NCBI GenBank assembly: GCA_963555705.1
Contig: OY743174.1
Location: 58,116,234-58,180,233, forward strand
Reading direction: 5' to 3'
DNA: 64,000 bases
Origin: Ligustrum vulgare
Taxonomy: Eukaryota; Streptophyta; Magnoliopsida; Lamiales; Oleaceae
The number at the start of each line of letters is the position of its first letter. Position 1 is the stretch's first letter. The notes beneath the pieces are model-generated. The model saw nothing but the letters and a program-made list of their open reading frames with translations, was not told where the DNA came from and did no database searches. Below are positions 22,841 to 36,500 of this stretch, one piece after another. The translations under genes were made by a program, and so were the position numbers.

Positions 22841-25352
22841 GGATGGATGAGGGAAGTGGTGGTGGGATTGGATGTGTAGAAGTGAAGGATAAAAAATAAA
22901 TTTTTCTTTGAGGGTGCTAAAGAACATATTTTCATTATAATTTGCTTGATATGTAAATTGAAATTAGTTGATTATTCTCATTAGTGTCAACTTGTATCCT
23001 TCTTTTATATGTCACAAATGAAGTGTCAAATTCTGCTCAGGGAAGTTTTCTCAATCTATTGCCCTGCCAATTAGAAATCTCGAAACAGGATGACTCCTAA
23101 AACTTGACTATCTGTTAATAACACGAGACCAACTGTAGTGAACAAGTAGATGAGATTTGATATTCTTTGCTTTCATCTGAATGTAGCGTTGATGATGAAA
23201 GTAGTTTTGCGCTTTGCTGGATTTGTAATTTGTTGTGCGTATAAATTATATGCTAATTGTACATAGTTCTCTTTCCCCGTCTGAAATTTGATATTTTTTT
23301 TTTCTCTCTCCTTGGTCAAGCTATATAGAAGGAGGAATGTTTATTATATCGACATTCTCGATAACATCATGCTATATATTTTGATGTGGTTTTTCTTGAT
23401 AACTTGGAGTTTTAGGTAATATATATCTAGATCTATGCAAATATTTATTGTACATAGCATTTTTTGGATTTTTTTGGCATCCTAGATTTACAAAGTTTGC
23501 TTTTTAGTAATAGATAGCATTTTTTATTCGAATGGTTTCAACTACTACACTTGATAGCACATTCCACTCTAAAGGAAACAAAATAAGAGAGCATTAAGCC
23601 ATACTTTGCCATGCTGACACCTTTTGCAGATGAAGTTAAGAGCCATGTACCTAATGCAAGTGTAATTAAAGTTCAATTTGATTTATTGATTGAAAGAAAA
23701 CTTGGTTAATGCATACCTTTAAAAGTGTGAATAGGGGAGAATCGAACAATAAACCCACAGAAATTGCGTATGTGGGTCTGCCTTACCCAACGAAATGCAA
23801 GAAAAACGGGAGGCATATGTGAAGCAATGTAGACTCACTTGGATAATTTTCCTTCGATAAGAAATTCTTTCAACTTTGTAGTTTAAATTTTATTATTCAT
23901 AAAATGGTTTTTACTTTTTGGATATTCTTTTTGTGCAGGTAAAGCATATAGAAGAGTCCAAAGAAAGTTGGATGATAATGAGACTAGGAGAGGTCCGTTG
24001 TTACTTCCACAGGCTTATATATTTAAAGCCCCACCTTCGTGATGATTTTTTACTGCTAATAATAACATAGATATCTTGAAACTTTTGGCTACATGAGTAT
24101 TTTGGAATAATCTCTTTCTATTAAAGAAATTGGCTATCCAACCATTTTGTAGTGATCATCAACATAATTTGGACGCTATTTGGTATTAAAATCTTCAAAA
24201 TAGTGATGATTGCACTCTAGCATTTATATTTCATCCTCTAGCAATTGATGTGTAGAATTCATCATATTTCTAGATTGTACTTGATAAAAACTATCGCTTT
24301 AGTTTGGTGTGAAAATAGATAAAAGCCTGTTTTGGATTAGTTCACAGAAACTTATGGCCGCATTGGCTTGGGTTGAATTTCGCAGGGGTGTAAAGCTTAG
24401 CTCCTTCAAGAAGATGGGAGTGAATACTTATCAGTTGTCCCGGTAAATCAAACACGCAACTCTTGCTTCAGACTTTACAAAACCCCAATTGAGAACAAAA
24501 ATTCGTTAATTTGCCAAGCTACTATGCATTTTGCAAATCTAAGAAATCAGTTGCTTGTGGCATTCATTTGCATGCTCAGCTATGTGGTACCTGGAATTGT
24601 TGAAATATAATGTAGCACCAGTAAGAAAAATAAATCTATAGATTGATTTTGATTTCTAACACTAACATCATCTATAAATAAATGATTATGTAAGTGAGTT
24701 TAGTTTTATGCGTCACTTATGATGTTGTCTATTTTATTCCTTTGCTCGAGTAAGTGTTTTGTTTGCAGTAAGCCGAGGTTTAGGAGTACGAAATACCACT
24801 TATTTTAGGTGAACATAAGTTAACTTTAGTTTGCCATCCTTTTGTTCTCTTTCAAATTATTGCATCAACTTAATTTAGAGATTACTGAATAAAGATTTTG
24901 AAGATAATGGTGCTAATGATTTTGGGCAAGTGACTGAACATAATGTATTAACGAAGCACGAGGAAATGCAATTGGAGAATTTGTTAGTTCAACAAGAACC
25001 GGTGGTTGATAAGAATAAAGAAAGGGTTGGAGTGTACAAAAGATGTGTGTAGAAGGAGGAGATGAAAGGGTATATTGGAATATGTAATGTACTCTTTCTT
25101 TCCCAATTTTTCTCTTATTTACATTTTAATTAATTAGGGTTATAATTGTAAATTAATAGTGGTGTACATATATAAAAAAATGTGTTTTAAGTGTTGTGTA
25201 TGTATAATGTGGTGTGGAAAATAAAAAGTACGGTCGAAATATATTTACCTTTTTTGTTTTTCCTTAATAACATTTTTATTTACCTCAATTACTTTAATAT
25301 AGTGCGTAGCTTCAAATTTAATACTCATATCATATATGATATATCGCTTACG

Positions 25353-25376
25353 TAAGACGTGCAACGCACATGCTTA
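25353..25376 (+). other. Helitron 3' hairpin of the second element
   Basis: TAAG pairs with CTTA and GTGC with GCAC around AAC, with small bulges, ending four bases before CTAG. Confidence 0.6.
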
Positions 25377-25539
25377 CTACTAGTAATTGTAAAGTGATCA
25401 CATTTAAATATTCAAAATAACTCTAAACATATACATGTAAAATCGAATCAAAGAAAGATTTTATAACTTGTGAAAAGTTGAGTTAAATTTTGACTTAATA
25501 TTTTATGAAAAAAATCATAAGATCATAATAGAGTAGGAT

Positions 25540-26700
25540 GTGATGAGACTCTATTATAAAGATCTACCAATGACGGCCACCCTATCTAACTATACTAACA
25601 AGTATATCTGGAGTTCAAAGGGTAACAAGTCATTCGACAAGTGGATGAGTTCAGCACTTTGCTAAATCTATACCACATTCTATATTAGAAGTGTTGGTAG
25701 TTACGGTTGGAGTGTACGTTGACTTTAAATACTCTTAATGGAGTTCAGTATTACAAGTATTGTAATTGTAACAAAGATACTCGAAGAACTTCACCTATAT
25801 GAACTTCAAGATGGTTCCACTCTACTAGAGTGCCAAGTTTCTCTCTTAAAAGTTCAAGATTTGGATGAGCACAAAGCCATTGACGTGTTAAAGCTAAAAT
25901 TTGTGGGAAACAAAAGACTCGAATGTTTTGTGCGTCGACGTTGTCGATACTATCACATGAAATAACGAGTTCAAAGCTACGACTACCAGGATTTTAATAA
26001 TACCTTGTAATGTTTACGCTAAGGTGATGTTCAAATCGAAATATACATTTTTTATGTATAACATTGTTTTAAAACTAAGTTGTTTGAGAATATTTGAATA
26101 AGTAGGAGATTGTTGGAAATTTATTTTCAAATAGGTTGTTCATATTTGTTAAAACCATGGACAAGAGTATAGACTAAAAGTGATGCGAAGAGGCATTGTA
26201 AAGAGATGAAACTGTGAGAAACCCGGTGAGTTTTAGGCCTTGCAATCACAAAACCTTATAGGATTTCGAATCATGTTTGAACCTTTTCTCTGTCTTCCAT
26301 TTTTTTGTGCTCCTTTTACTCGTTTTTAAACTTAAAGTGTGGTGTTCTGTTCAAGGTTTGATGTTTCTTTGTTCGTGGTTCTTTGATTGGTGCATATTAA
26401 TTTCGTCTTCGACTCTCATGAGTAAGTTTTCTAACAAGATCTCCTTATTTGTATGCTGACAAGAATCCCGACATAATCTTTGCTTGGTTATTGCTTGCAT
26501 AGGTCTGTAAAAGTTAACAAGAAGGTATTGTCCTCTTTCCAAGTGGATAGTGAAGGGGCTTTTGTTCAATATTGCTCGTGGTTTATGTAGTATACTAACA
26601 TTTTGGTAGAAGATTATTAAGTTACCAATAGAGCCAAATACAACGGTTCTTAAAATGTTCAATGTTTATCTCGATAAAAAACTTCTAGCTCCTTTCGATA
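25540..26700 (+). repeat. LTR retrotransposon remnant (3' part)
   Basis: At 26101-26116 the sequence AGTAGGAGATTGTTGGAAAT looks like a copia polypurine tract followed by an LTR start (TGTTGG). Upstream, about 25540-26050, is non-repetitive sequence with a 75-codon frame of no recognised family. The LTR end and target duplication were not found. Confidence 0.35.
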
Positions 26701-26821
26701 TGCAACACTCTGCATGAATATGAACTCCATGAACCAAATATTAACTCGTGTTCTTTCTTGATATTACCTTGTACTATTCATCATTTATGTTGAAAAGACA
26801 ATGTCTATGTTTGACCTCGTT

Positions 26822-26825
<4 letters not shown>

Positions 26826-26897
<72 letters not shown>
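26826..26897. repeat. (TA)n microsatellite
   Basis: About 36 uninterrupted AT units, the longest in the window. Confidence 0.95.
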
Positions 26898-26903
<6 letters not shown>

Positions 26904-27224
26904 ATAATATTATACATAAATTCATAAAAGATTTTCTACTTTTTAATCATACATTCTCCTAAAAATCATTATTCAAAAAACTATTTTTCAAATAAACTCT
27001 TTAAAATTAATATCAAACAAGCGCAATGTGTGCAAATGCCAGCCGTGGAAGGACTCCTTTTTACTTGCATTGTCATTGATGCATGAAAATATATATTTAC
27101 TAGTTCTTTAAGGACATGTCTCATACGTTGATACTTTAATATCATCATATCATGTAGTACATTACATTTCACTCTATGAAATATGTTGGTAATGCCTTAT
27201 TGTAAGCATTTTTTCTTTTCCTAA

Positions 27225-27233
27225 ACTAAATTG
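27225..27233. repeat. Target-site duplication of the foldback element, left
   Basis: ACTAAATTG, repeated exactly at 28605-28613. Confidence 0.8.
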
Positions 27234-28604
27234 ACAGTACCGTTCTCCTGCGCGTGAAGGCAAGAGAAGGTTTGTGTGCTTTTCCTTTCACAAGCAATGT
27301 TGTCATCCGACTAAAAACATTGCTTTTTATTTTATTTTTACTTATTTATATTTTTATTTATTTATTTTGCCATGTTTGATACTGATTTAAAATAAAACAT
27401 TTTTTTTCTTTTCTTTTTAATCGCACATTTATCAATAAAATAATACTATTACAAAGAAACTCATAAAAATTCCCTACTTTTGAACCACACATTCTTCAAA
27501 AAATTACTATTACAAACTACATTTATGAATAACAAATAAAATTTACTATTTTATTATAAGCCTCCATTCGACAGCTCCATTTAAATCAACAATTTAAATT
27601 ACATAATTTCTCAAACCACTTTTTAATTACACACATTTTCTCTTTCGAATTTTTAACCACACATTTTTTACCTAAAAACCCTAAATAAATCAATTTAAAC
27701 TACAAACAGTAGCCGTCGAACCGTGCCTAAATATCAAATGAAATTTAATACGTGTACGTATATTAGAATTTATTACAGTAAAATAAAAGACAAAAATAAT
27801 ACTTACAAAAATATTAAAATATAAGACTTCTGTTTGGTATTTGTTATTCAAAACCTCATTTTTTTTTCAAAACTTATTTTTAACAACACATTTAACCAAT
27901 AAAATGTGTGGTTAAAAAGTGAGTAATATATTTGAATTTATGTGTAGATTATTTAATTGGTTGAATGTGTTGTTAAAAATAAGTTTTAAAAAAATGGTTT
28001 TTAATAGTGAATACCTAACGAAGGTCTTATATTCTGTGGTCTTTTGTAGTATTATTTTTGTCTTTTATTTTGTTGTAATAAATTCTAATATACACATACT
28101 CATTAAATTTAGTTTGATATTTAGGCACTATTCGATAATTACTATTTGTAGTTTAAATTGATTTATTTAGGGTTTCTAAGTAAAATGTGTGGTCAAAAAT
28201 TCAAGAGAGAAAATATGTGTAATTAAAAAGTGATTTGAGAAATTGTGTAATTTAAATTGTTGGTTTAAATGGAGCATCCGAATGGAGTCTTATAATAAAA
28301 TCATAAATTTTATTTGTTATTCATAAATGTAGTTTGTAATAGTAAATTTGTGGAGGATGTGTGATTCAAAAGTAGATAATTCTTATGAGTTTATTTTTAA
28401 TAGTTTATTTTATTGATAAATGTGTCGTTAAAAAAAAGAAAAAAATGTATTTTATTTTTTATCAAGTATCAAACATGACAAAATAAATAAACAAAATATA
28501 AATAGGTAAAAAATATATATATTAAAAAAATAAAAAGCAACATTGGCTTGTGAGGCAAAGCTCACAAACCTTCTCCTGCGCGTGAGCGCAGGAGAACAGT
28601 AATG
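27234..28604. mobile_element. Foldback/MULE-type element: one 1.37-kb near-palindrome
   Basis: The left arm (27234-about 27903) and right arm (about 27951-28604) are inverted copies of each other along their whole length, for example CCATGTTTGATACTGATTTAAAATAAAACA against its complement near 28445-28480. Only about 50 unpaired bases lie in the centre. The outer ends are GTTCTCCTGCG and its inverse, with an extra small hairpin CTCCTGCGCGTGAGCGCAGGAG in the right arm only. A 9-bp target duplication (ACTAAATTG) flanks it, as for Mutator-like elements. There is no transposase. The RNA or single strand would fold into one very long hairpin. Confidence 0.82.
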
Positions 28605-28613
28605 ACTAAATTG
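28605..28613. repeat. Target-site duplication of the foldback element, right
   Basis: ACTAAATTG, the partner of 27225-27233. Confidence 0.8.
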
Positions 28614-29455
28614 TTTACGTACAGATGAAAACCATGTTTCATATTTTTCATATATGTATTTTTTGCCTAAACTGTTTTTGACCTAAACTTTTACATCTTT
28701 AACTTCTTAGGGGCTAATAAACAATACATAGCATCAAGGGGCACCATAAAAAATGTCTGTCCACCATTTTTTTCTATAAACAATAATATATACATATTGC
28801 GATATATGGCCTCATTTGAAGAAATCATTTTAAAGCACCATTTATCGAAAGTTAAAATGACACAGAAAAATTTGCATTTATTTGAAAATATTATAAATGA
28901 GTGACTACTGAGATCAAATTCACACGATGAACTTTTTTCTTCACTGATAAAACTTGAATTTCATATAATAAAATAATTACGATCATTGAGAATTTATCCG
29001 CTTCTCACATTAAAAATATATGATATGATATACGTTCGTATGTCTAGCTATTTGTCTTCATCCAAAATCATCTCATCTATCACTATTCTCCCGCTTATCT
29101 TCAAAATACACTAAATTTCTTCAATTTTTACAAATCTCCACTATTTTCTATAATTGGAAGTTTGAAAATTTCAAAATAATTGTAGAATAACCAAAGAATG
29201 TCTAAAAATAAACCCTACGATCGAATCTCATCGAGGAAAAATGGTATAGAGCTCTGTTTGTTAAGATTTTGATGTTTAAAAGCATATTTTTTAATATTTT
29301 CGAAGTAAGATGTGTGGTTGAAAAGTGAATATAGAAAATATGTGTGATTAAATAATGATTTGAGGAATTATATAGTATGAAAACGTATTTTTTTGGATTT
29401 GCCTAACAAAGGCAATTTTTTTTTTTTTCAATAATCAAAGAAAAATAAAATATTA
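28614..29455. other. AT-rich DNA with a degraded MITE
   Basis: About 29245-29412 (TAGAGCTCTGTTTGTTAAG ... TTTGCCTAACAAAGGC) has weak terminal inversion and contains the GTGTGGTTGAAAAGTGA motif shared with other small repeats in the window. The rest is featureless. Confidence 0.45.
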
Positions 29456-29645
29456 GAGCTCGTTTGGTTCATGAAAATGTTTTGATTTTTGTGATTTTTT
29501 TTTTTATGGACATGTGATTTAAATTGGTTTGAAAAGTAAAAATTTGTAGACTTGATTAAAAATTAATGGTTAAAATTGACTTCGAAATGGTTAAAATTGA
29601 GTTCAAAAATTTTAGATAAAAATTCTTCGGAGAGCAAACAAGCTC
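29456..29645. mobile_element. Tourist-like MITE, copy C, in the GET3A promoter region
   Basis: 190 bases with terminal repeats GAGCTCGTTTG / CAAACAAGCTC and a TTA duplication on each side (29453-29455, 29646-29648). It sits about 235 bases before the GET3A start codon, so it is part of, or next to, that promoter. Confidence 0.75.
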
Positions 29646-29879
29646 TTAGTTTGAGGAAACACACGCAAGCTTATTACAGGAGTCAACCAGAACTCAATTC
29701 GGATCTATTTCAATCCGAATCTTCCATCCGAAACTACGATAGAAGGAGAAAAACCTGACCCGCACTCCACCTCTTCGTAGAAGTTCTCCCGAGAAAACCT
29801 ATACAAGATACAATAACATTAAAGGCGTTTCTTGGGTTTATTGAGCAGAGTTCTGTGTTATTATCAGTTCTTGTTATTG

Positions 29880-32800
29880 ATGGATTTGAACCAGGAATTA
29901 CCTGAGGGGACATTGCAGAACGTGCTGGATCAGAATACGCTCAAGTGGGTTTTCGTCGGTGGAAAGGGCGGCGTGGGCAAGACAACGTGCAGCTCCATTC
30001 TTGCAATTCTGCTCGCGCGGGTGCGACCTTCTGTGCTTATCATCTCCACTGACCCCGCTCACAATCTTAGTGATGCGTTCCAGCAGAGGTTCACCAAGAC
30101 TCCTACACTTGTTAATGGCTTCTCCAACTTGTACGCCATGGTATGCATACGAGTCTTCCTTTTGACTTAATTTTACGTTCTTGAACTGTTTTTTCTTTAG
30201 ATATCTTTGTGGACTTCTTGATTGATTTATAGATGTTTGGATAAATTTTGGTTGGTTTGAGATGGAAAAATGGAATAATTGTCGGATTTTGATTGAGTTT
30301 TGGTATTTGATGAATTTAAAGGAAATGTGTAAGATTTTATTTGGAAAAATGTAAAATGTTTCTCTTTGCTCTTTTTGAACCTAAATTTTTGGATTCTTCA
30401 AATACATTTAAAGCATTGGTGATGGTTGGCACGGAGAGATAAAATAATATGATGTATATACAATATGAAGGATACTTGTGCAATATAGTTGTGTGATATC
30501 TAGTGTGGATCAAGTCGGGAATTCTGTAATACAATAAGCTTGTATCAAGGTTCCCCTGTGAGCATTTTTTTTTTTTTTTTGCATTATATATATTCATATA
30601 TATTATTATGTTTTAGATAATGGGATTATCACTATTATACTATTCAACTTCAAATTCAAATAAATTGAAGAACATACTTTCATTAGATTTATAAGGATGG
30701 GAATCTTGGATTTGTTAAAGGTTTAAGAATAAGTAGAACTAAGACCCAGAATGTCCTTTTTGTATTAGAGCATCTCCAATGACAATGTGGATTGGGGATG
30801 TGGATTGGAGGAGTGAGATAGAGATAGATATATTATTTTAAGTGTAAGGTTTGAAGTAGGATGTAGAGAAAAAATAAGCGGGAAAAGTGAAAAAAAGAGA
30901 GATACAATTTCAAAACAATGAATAAAAAAAATAGTGGAAGATGTGGGATAGAATGTGGATATGTAGAATGAGTGGAGTACGAATGTACGTAAAAGTGGAG
31001 AAAAGTGGGGAAAAGTGGAAGAGAGAGAAGAAAAAATAGATGTTGAAGTGGGACCCACAATTTTTTTGGTGTCTATCTCACTCATCCCATGGAGCATAGA
31101 TGCCCACATGGAAATTTTTTGACAGTTGCTGGTTAGAATTTGGCTCAAAATCAAGTTGTATTTGTATAACATATAGGCATATCTGATAGTGTATCAAGTG
31201 ATATTGTTGTTAACGTGGATTTTCAAATTTATTGTATCTTGAAATTTTATTCATTGCAAATTTGCAATTCTGCTTCACAGGAAGTTGATCCTAATGTGGA
31301 GAATGATGACCCATTTGGTTCAGATAATACAGATGGGTTTTTGTCCGACTTAGCAAATGCTATTCCTGGAATTGATGAAGCTATGAGTTTTGCAGAAATG
31401 CTGAAGTAAGTTTTTTGTGTCATTACTGTTTCGAGATGATCTATAGACTAGTTTTGCAATGTAAGGAATGTTTTTCCACTATCCCTTTTAAATATAGGGG
31501 CCTAGGTCTGACAAACTTGTTCAGTAAAACAACTTTAGTTTATTGTGTCTGATGAAATGTTATTTAAAGCAAATTATGCGTGTCGATAAGAAACTTTACA
31601 TCCAAGAATGTAATTTTGATGGCAGTAAATAAACAGTTCTTTGATTGGTTTCTTAAAATTAGCCAAATGCCACTTAGTTAACGCTATCGAAGAAGTAATA
31701 AGATCCCTTGTGATCTATATCCATTATTTTCCACTTTGATTCCCCATGAGGGCATTATGAGATAATGTCTAAATGTCTGGTTAGGTTAAAAGGAGAATTA
31801 AGTCAGACGACTGTCCATCAACAAAAATTATTAGAAAAAATCACAGGACTGTTCTGGATCTTTTATCTGGGCCAAAAGCTTGGCTATAAATCTCCAATAC
31901 TGGATTGTGATTTAGATAAGAATATTGAGATTGGTCTGCGGAAAAACAAGGAAGTATTGAGCTAGAAATTGACAATAAATAGAATGGGAATGATCGAAGT
32001 TTTTTGGGTGCATCCAGTGCACCAGTTTCAACTTAAAGGAAGAGGTGGACTTAAAATCCCATAAAGTAAGATAAATAAAAAAGGATTGAAACTTCCTTTC
32101 TAAAAGGAAAAAATTAACAAAAAATAAAAATAAAGGATTGAATCCTTTTCACTTCATCTTTGGACATGGCTCTTGGAAGAGTGGAGTGAAGAAAGAAGCT
32201 TTGTGTAGATGACCTCACACTATGCAGGTAAGACCGAGTTTAATTGTCGATAATGGCAAATAATTGTAGCCCTTTCCACATAGGCTGTGGACTTTGAGGA
32301 AACCTGCACACAATATGCATAGAAATCTTAGTTCTTTGGACTTTCACAAGTCACCGTGACAATTTAAATTTATTTCTATGGCAAGTAACACATTGCTTCC
32401 ACGTGCAAAAGCATTTTTTGCTTTCTTTATCTTCAGTGAACCTCACCCTACTTGAACACTGATAAATTCTGTTACATTTCACTTGTCCTGTTTTTCTTCG
32501 CATTTATTTAGGTTCAGTTGATTTAACCTGAAGTATATATTATCATGTGATCTGTTGGAAAGAAATGAAACTATTTTATATTGTCCTTATAGCTTCAACT
32601 ATGTAATGTATGCTCTGCACATTTTGTTCACGGAAATTATCCATAAATTTCTTTTTCAGGTTAGTGCAAACAATGGATTATTCTGTGATAGTATTTGATA
32701 CAGCTCCAACTGGGCATACTCTCCGCCTTTTACAATTCCCTTCAACATTAGAGAAGGGGCTTAGCAAAATGATGAGTTTGAAGAGTAAATTTGGTGGCTT

Positions 32801-33538
32801 GTTGAGTCAGGTTTTTCCCCTTTACTTTCTTACGCCTTTTTGTTTTATTTTACTCTTTTATTTATTTATTCTGGAGGGAGTGTGAGGTGCATTTAAGATG
32901 TAAAACAGGATATGATCAAAACTCTTGTCATTAGAAGGTTAAAATAGCAACATTTTGCCTCTGGTTGCAGGCTTGTTGCTCTTTATGCTCAAGACACGAT
33001 GATTTGCTATATAAGAGTGCATTGTTGTTGTCTAGGAAACTTTAGTAGCTATATATTTCCACATTCATGAAACTTTAAGAAACAGGTTTTCTTTAGTTAT
33101 AGTATCTTGCAAATTTTGAAACAGATATTGATTTTCTTTGTTAATTTTTTCAGTGGACTTGATGATTTCTTTTGTACGAGTATATTAAATTTCTGATTTC
33201 TGATTACCTGCGTGGTCACTGGTCAGTACTATTAGCGTTAATTTAGTTGATAGTCAAGTTGCTAAAATTAGGTGAACTATACTGCAACAGCATGTGAATC
33301 GATAGTAAATTTGTTGATGATTTCTTTTGTACTAGTATATTAAATTTCTGATTTCTGATTACCTGCGTGGTCACTGGTCAGTACTATTAGCGCTAATTTA
33401 ATTGATAGTCGAGTTGCTAAAATTAGGTGAACTATATTGCAACGGCATGTGAATCGATAGTAAATTTAGTTATTTATTTCTTATATTGTGGTAAAATATG
33501 ATTTTAAACTACTGTACTGACCAAATCAATGATTAGAT

Positions 33539-33592
<54 letters not shown>

Positions 33593-36500
33593 GTGTGTAT
33601 GTGCGCGCACGTTTTTTTTTTTCCTTCCCTTTTGTTCTTTCTATGAGATAAAGAATAGCCATTCAAATCTTTTGCCTAGAATTACTAAATTGGAATTGCT
33701 GCCTCCTCTTTTCTTGAAATTAGACAATAACCATTCTGCAGACAGTGTAACTGAGGACCTGCTGATTGTTTTTTTTTTTTTTTTTTTACCCTTTCTTTCA
33801 TTCTTCAATTCAAATATCGTTTGTAGTTAGTTGTTGATTTTATGTATGTCTGAACATTTTCCAGTGAGCTCGTGGCTTTGAAGTTTCAGTTACTTAAGTA
33901 GGCATATTGTGGATGGTTGCTATTATATTAGAAGTTGATTTTGCCATGTATTATGTTCTCACATGTCTTTCAAGTTTGTTTGATAATATATAAATAAATA
34001 TGTTGGTGGCAGATGACTCGTCTACTTGGTGGTGGTGATGAATTTGCTGAGGATGCAATGTTCGGAAAGCTTGAAAGCATGAAAGACGTGATTGAACAAG
34101 TGAACAAGCAGTTCAAAGATCCAGTGAGATATTTTCCTTTTGTTAGAATATGCTATCCATAGTAATATTGCTGGGTAGAGATTAGTTGAAAGGCTGTCTA
34201 AACACACTCAAAATGCCCATGAAAACTTCAGCTCTGAAGTAATTTAGTGCTAATGTTTGCTGTTGGGTGTTATGAGAGATGTAACGGTACTTGTAAACTC
34301 AGGCACTAATAGAAAACTTTAGGTAGTGGAAGTTTAAGATTTGAAGAAAAAACAAGATCGACGAATCTTTAATTATATTGAATCCCGATTTGGGGGAGCT
34401 CCAATGTGTTGTGAAATTCAATCAGAACATAATAGACTGACCAGACACAAGAGTAACAAATCATTGATTCTTCAAATACTGATTTGGACCTAAATTTGGG
34501 GGAAAAAGAAAGGCTCAAGTGTTTATAAAATTCACTCAAAACACATTAGCCAGCCCCTGCAATCCACATAATGTTTGGCAGCTTATTGAAACATGGTCTA
34601 ATGCAAACCTAAATAACAATTGCAACCTTAATCCCTAGATTCCTAAAAGTTATTGAAAAGCACTTAATTAATTATAATATCTAAAAGAAAAATTAAAGGA
34701 CGCCTAATTGTGAATTATAAATAAAAAACAATAAAAGGACATAAATGAAAATGAAACCAGCCATGTCGTGATCCATATGTATCCCATTCATCAAATCCTC
34801 AATGGATAATGGAAGTCAGTCAAGTAGCTTCATTCTGAATTCAAGGATGATTACATCATATGAGAACTTAGAACCCCCCCCCCCCCTCCACCCCCACCCA
34901 AAAAGCCATTATATGCTACTTCATTGAAAACTTGGGAAATTGAAGCTCACTCCTCCGCTGTTCTTCTTCTGGTTGTTATTTTTTATAGTTTTTCAGTTTG
35001 GGAATCAATTTCATGTAATTAACTAAAGCACTGGCTAAAATGAGATTAATTAGTTAGAACAAAAGAATTGGCATTAGCAGAGAAGTAAGAAGCGCGTTAA
35101 TTAAAAAATGTTGGGTTTTGAGTTTTGTGATCTTCTTTAACCGTCATCCCTAATTACATGGATACTTGATGGTTCATTTTTTCATTAAAATCTGATCTTG
35201 AAGTACCCGACTTTATGATGATGAACAGTGTTGGGATAATTGTCTCAAATAAGTTCTAATTCTAGTTGAATTCTTGTGTCGTGTGTTTGAAAATATTTCA
35301 ATTAGGATTGTTTTGAAGTTTGGAGGACTTCTATTGCAAAAAAGAATTAAAATAAACTTTGAGTTCCTTTTGGAATAAATCCGATGGATTCCTTGTAGCA
35401 TTAGAAAGAATTTGTTTTGCCTTGATTGAGTTGAAATTATACCCTTCTATGTAATAATCATTCCTATAAATTGATGATGTTTCTCAATATTTTAGGACGG
35501 TGGCTAGAGTTTTTGAGGAAAAAATTGTAGCCTAACATCTTGACTTTTCTTGTTTTTTTTTGTGAGTTGAACGAAGAAGTAGAAATTGATAAATGTGGTA
35601 AAGTTTAGGTATTTTCCTACAATACTTGTTTGGTGAGTGAAATTTTATATAATTATAAGAAATTTTCATATAGGGAAATATTTTGACGGTCTGTAAATTT
35701 TTCGTCATATCTTTGTACATTTCTTTGTTTGCTATTTCTTTGAACAACAAAAAGATCCTGTTGGTAAATTAAAGGGAATTTGATTTGAATTCCAACAAAC
35801 TATATTTTATGTTCTCATATTTCTAAGGAGAGAGAACAAAAGAATGTTACCTCGAAAGTTTTAGGTTCACGTGAACTTTTTCATTTGGCTTTCTTCTGTC
35901 ATGTACGGGCATACATTACCAGAGAGTTGCTGGTATTTTTTCCTTCTCTTTCCCCTGAAGTTGATATTAGCTACTGGATAATGCTGTCTGAAATATCTGG
36001 GTCAATATAGTCGATTTGGCTCAGTCAATACTTTGCTAGCGATACGCTAAGAGAATCTATAACTTTTTCCATTTTTGATATTTGACGTGGACAGCATTAC
36101 CTAGCAAAATTTACTTATCCATCAATTTTTCTACTTTTCGGCAGGATTTGACAACATTTGTCTGTGTTTGCATTCCGGAATTCCTCTCTCTATATGAAAC
36201 TGAAAGACTTGTTCAGGAACTGACCAAATTTGAGATAGATACACATAATATTATTATTAATCAAGTAATTTTTGATGAAGAAGGTATGCTTATATTTTTG
36301 TTCTAATAGTGCTTTTATGTTACTATATAATATCTATACTGAAACTAAAGTTATTCTTCAGGTGTTGAATCCAAGTTGCTCAAAGCTAGAATGCGCATGC
36401 AGCAAAAATACTTGGATCAGTTCTACATGTTGTATGATGATTTTCACATAACTAAGTTGCCATTGCTTCCCCAAGAGGTATATGATTCTTTTAATTGTAC

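Larger units (their letters stand above)
22306..25383 (+). mobile_element. Probable Helitron carrying a host-gene fragment
   Basis: The 3' end is clear: an imperfect hairpin TAAG-AC-GTGC-AAC-GCAC-ATG-CTTA (25353-25376), then CTAG (25380-25383) and host T. The proposed 5' end is TCACTATCACTATCACTACTACC after a host A (22305); TC at 22312 or 22318 is equally possible because the start is repetitive. Inside lies a fragment of an ABCF ATPase (22706-22783) and exon-like pieces near 23945 and 24880-25050. No Rep/helicase frame is present. Capturing pieces of genes with introns is typical of Helitrons. Confidence 0.62.

Noticed and set aside
26277..26459. 60-codon frame rich in Phe, Leu and Val
   Set aside because: Low-complexity translation of T-rich LTR-like sequence.
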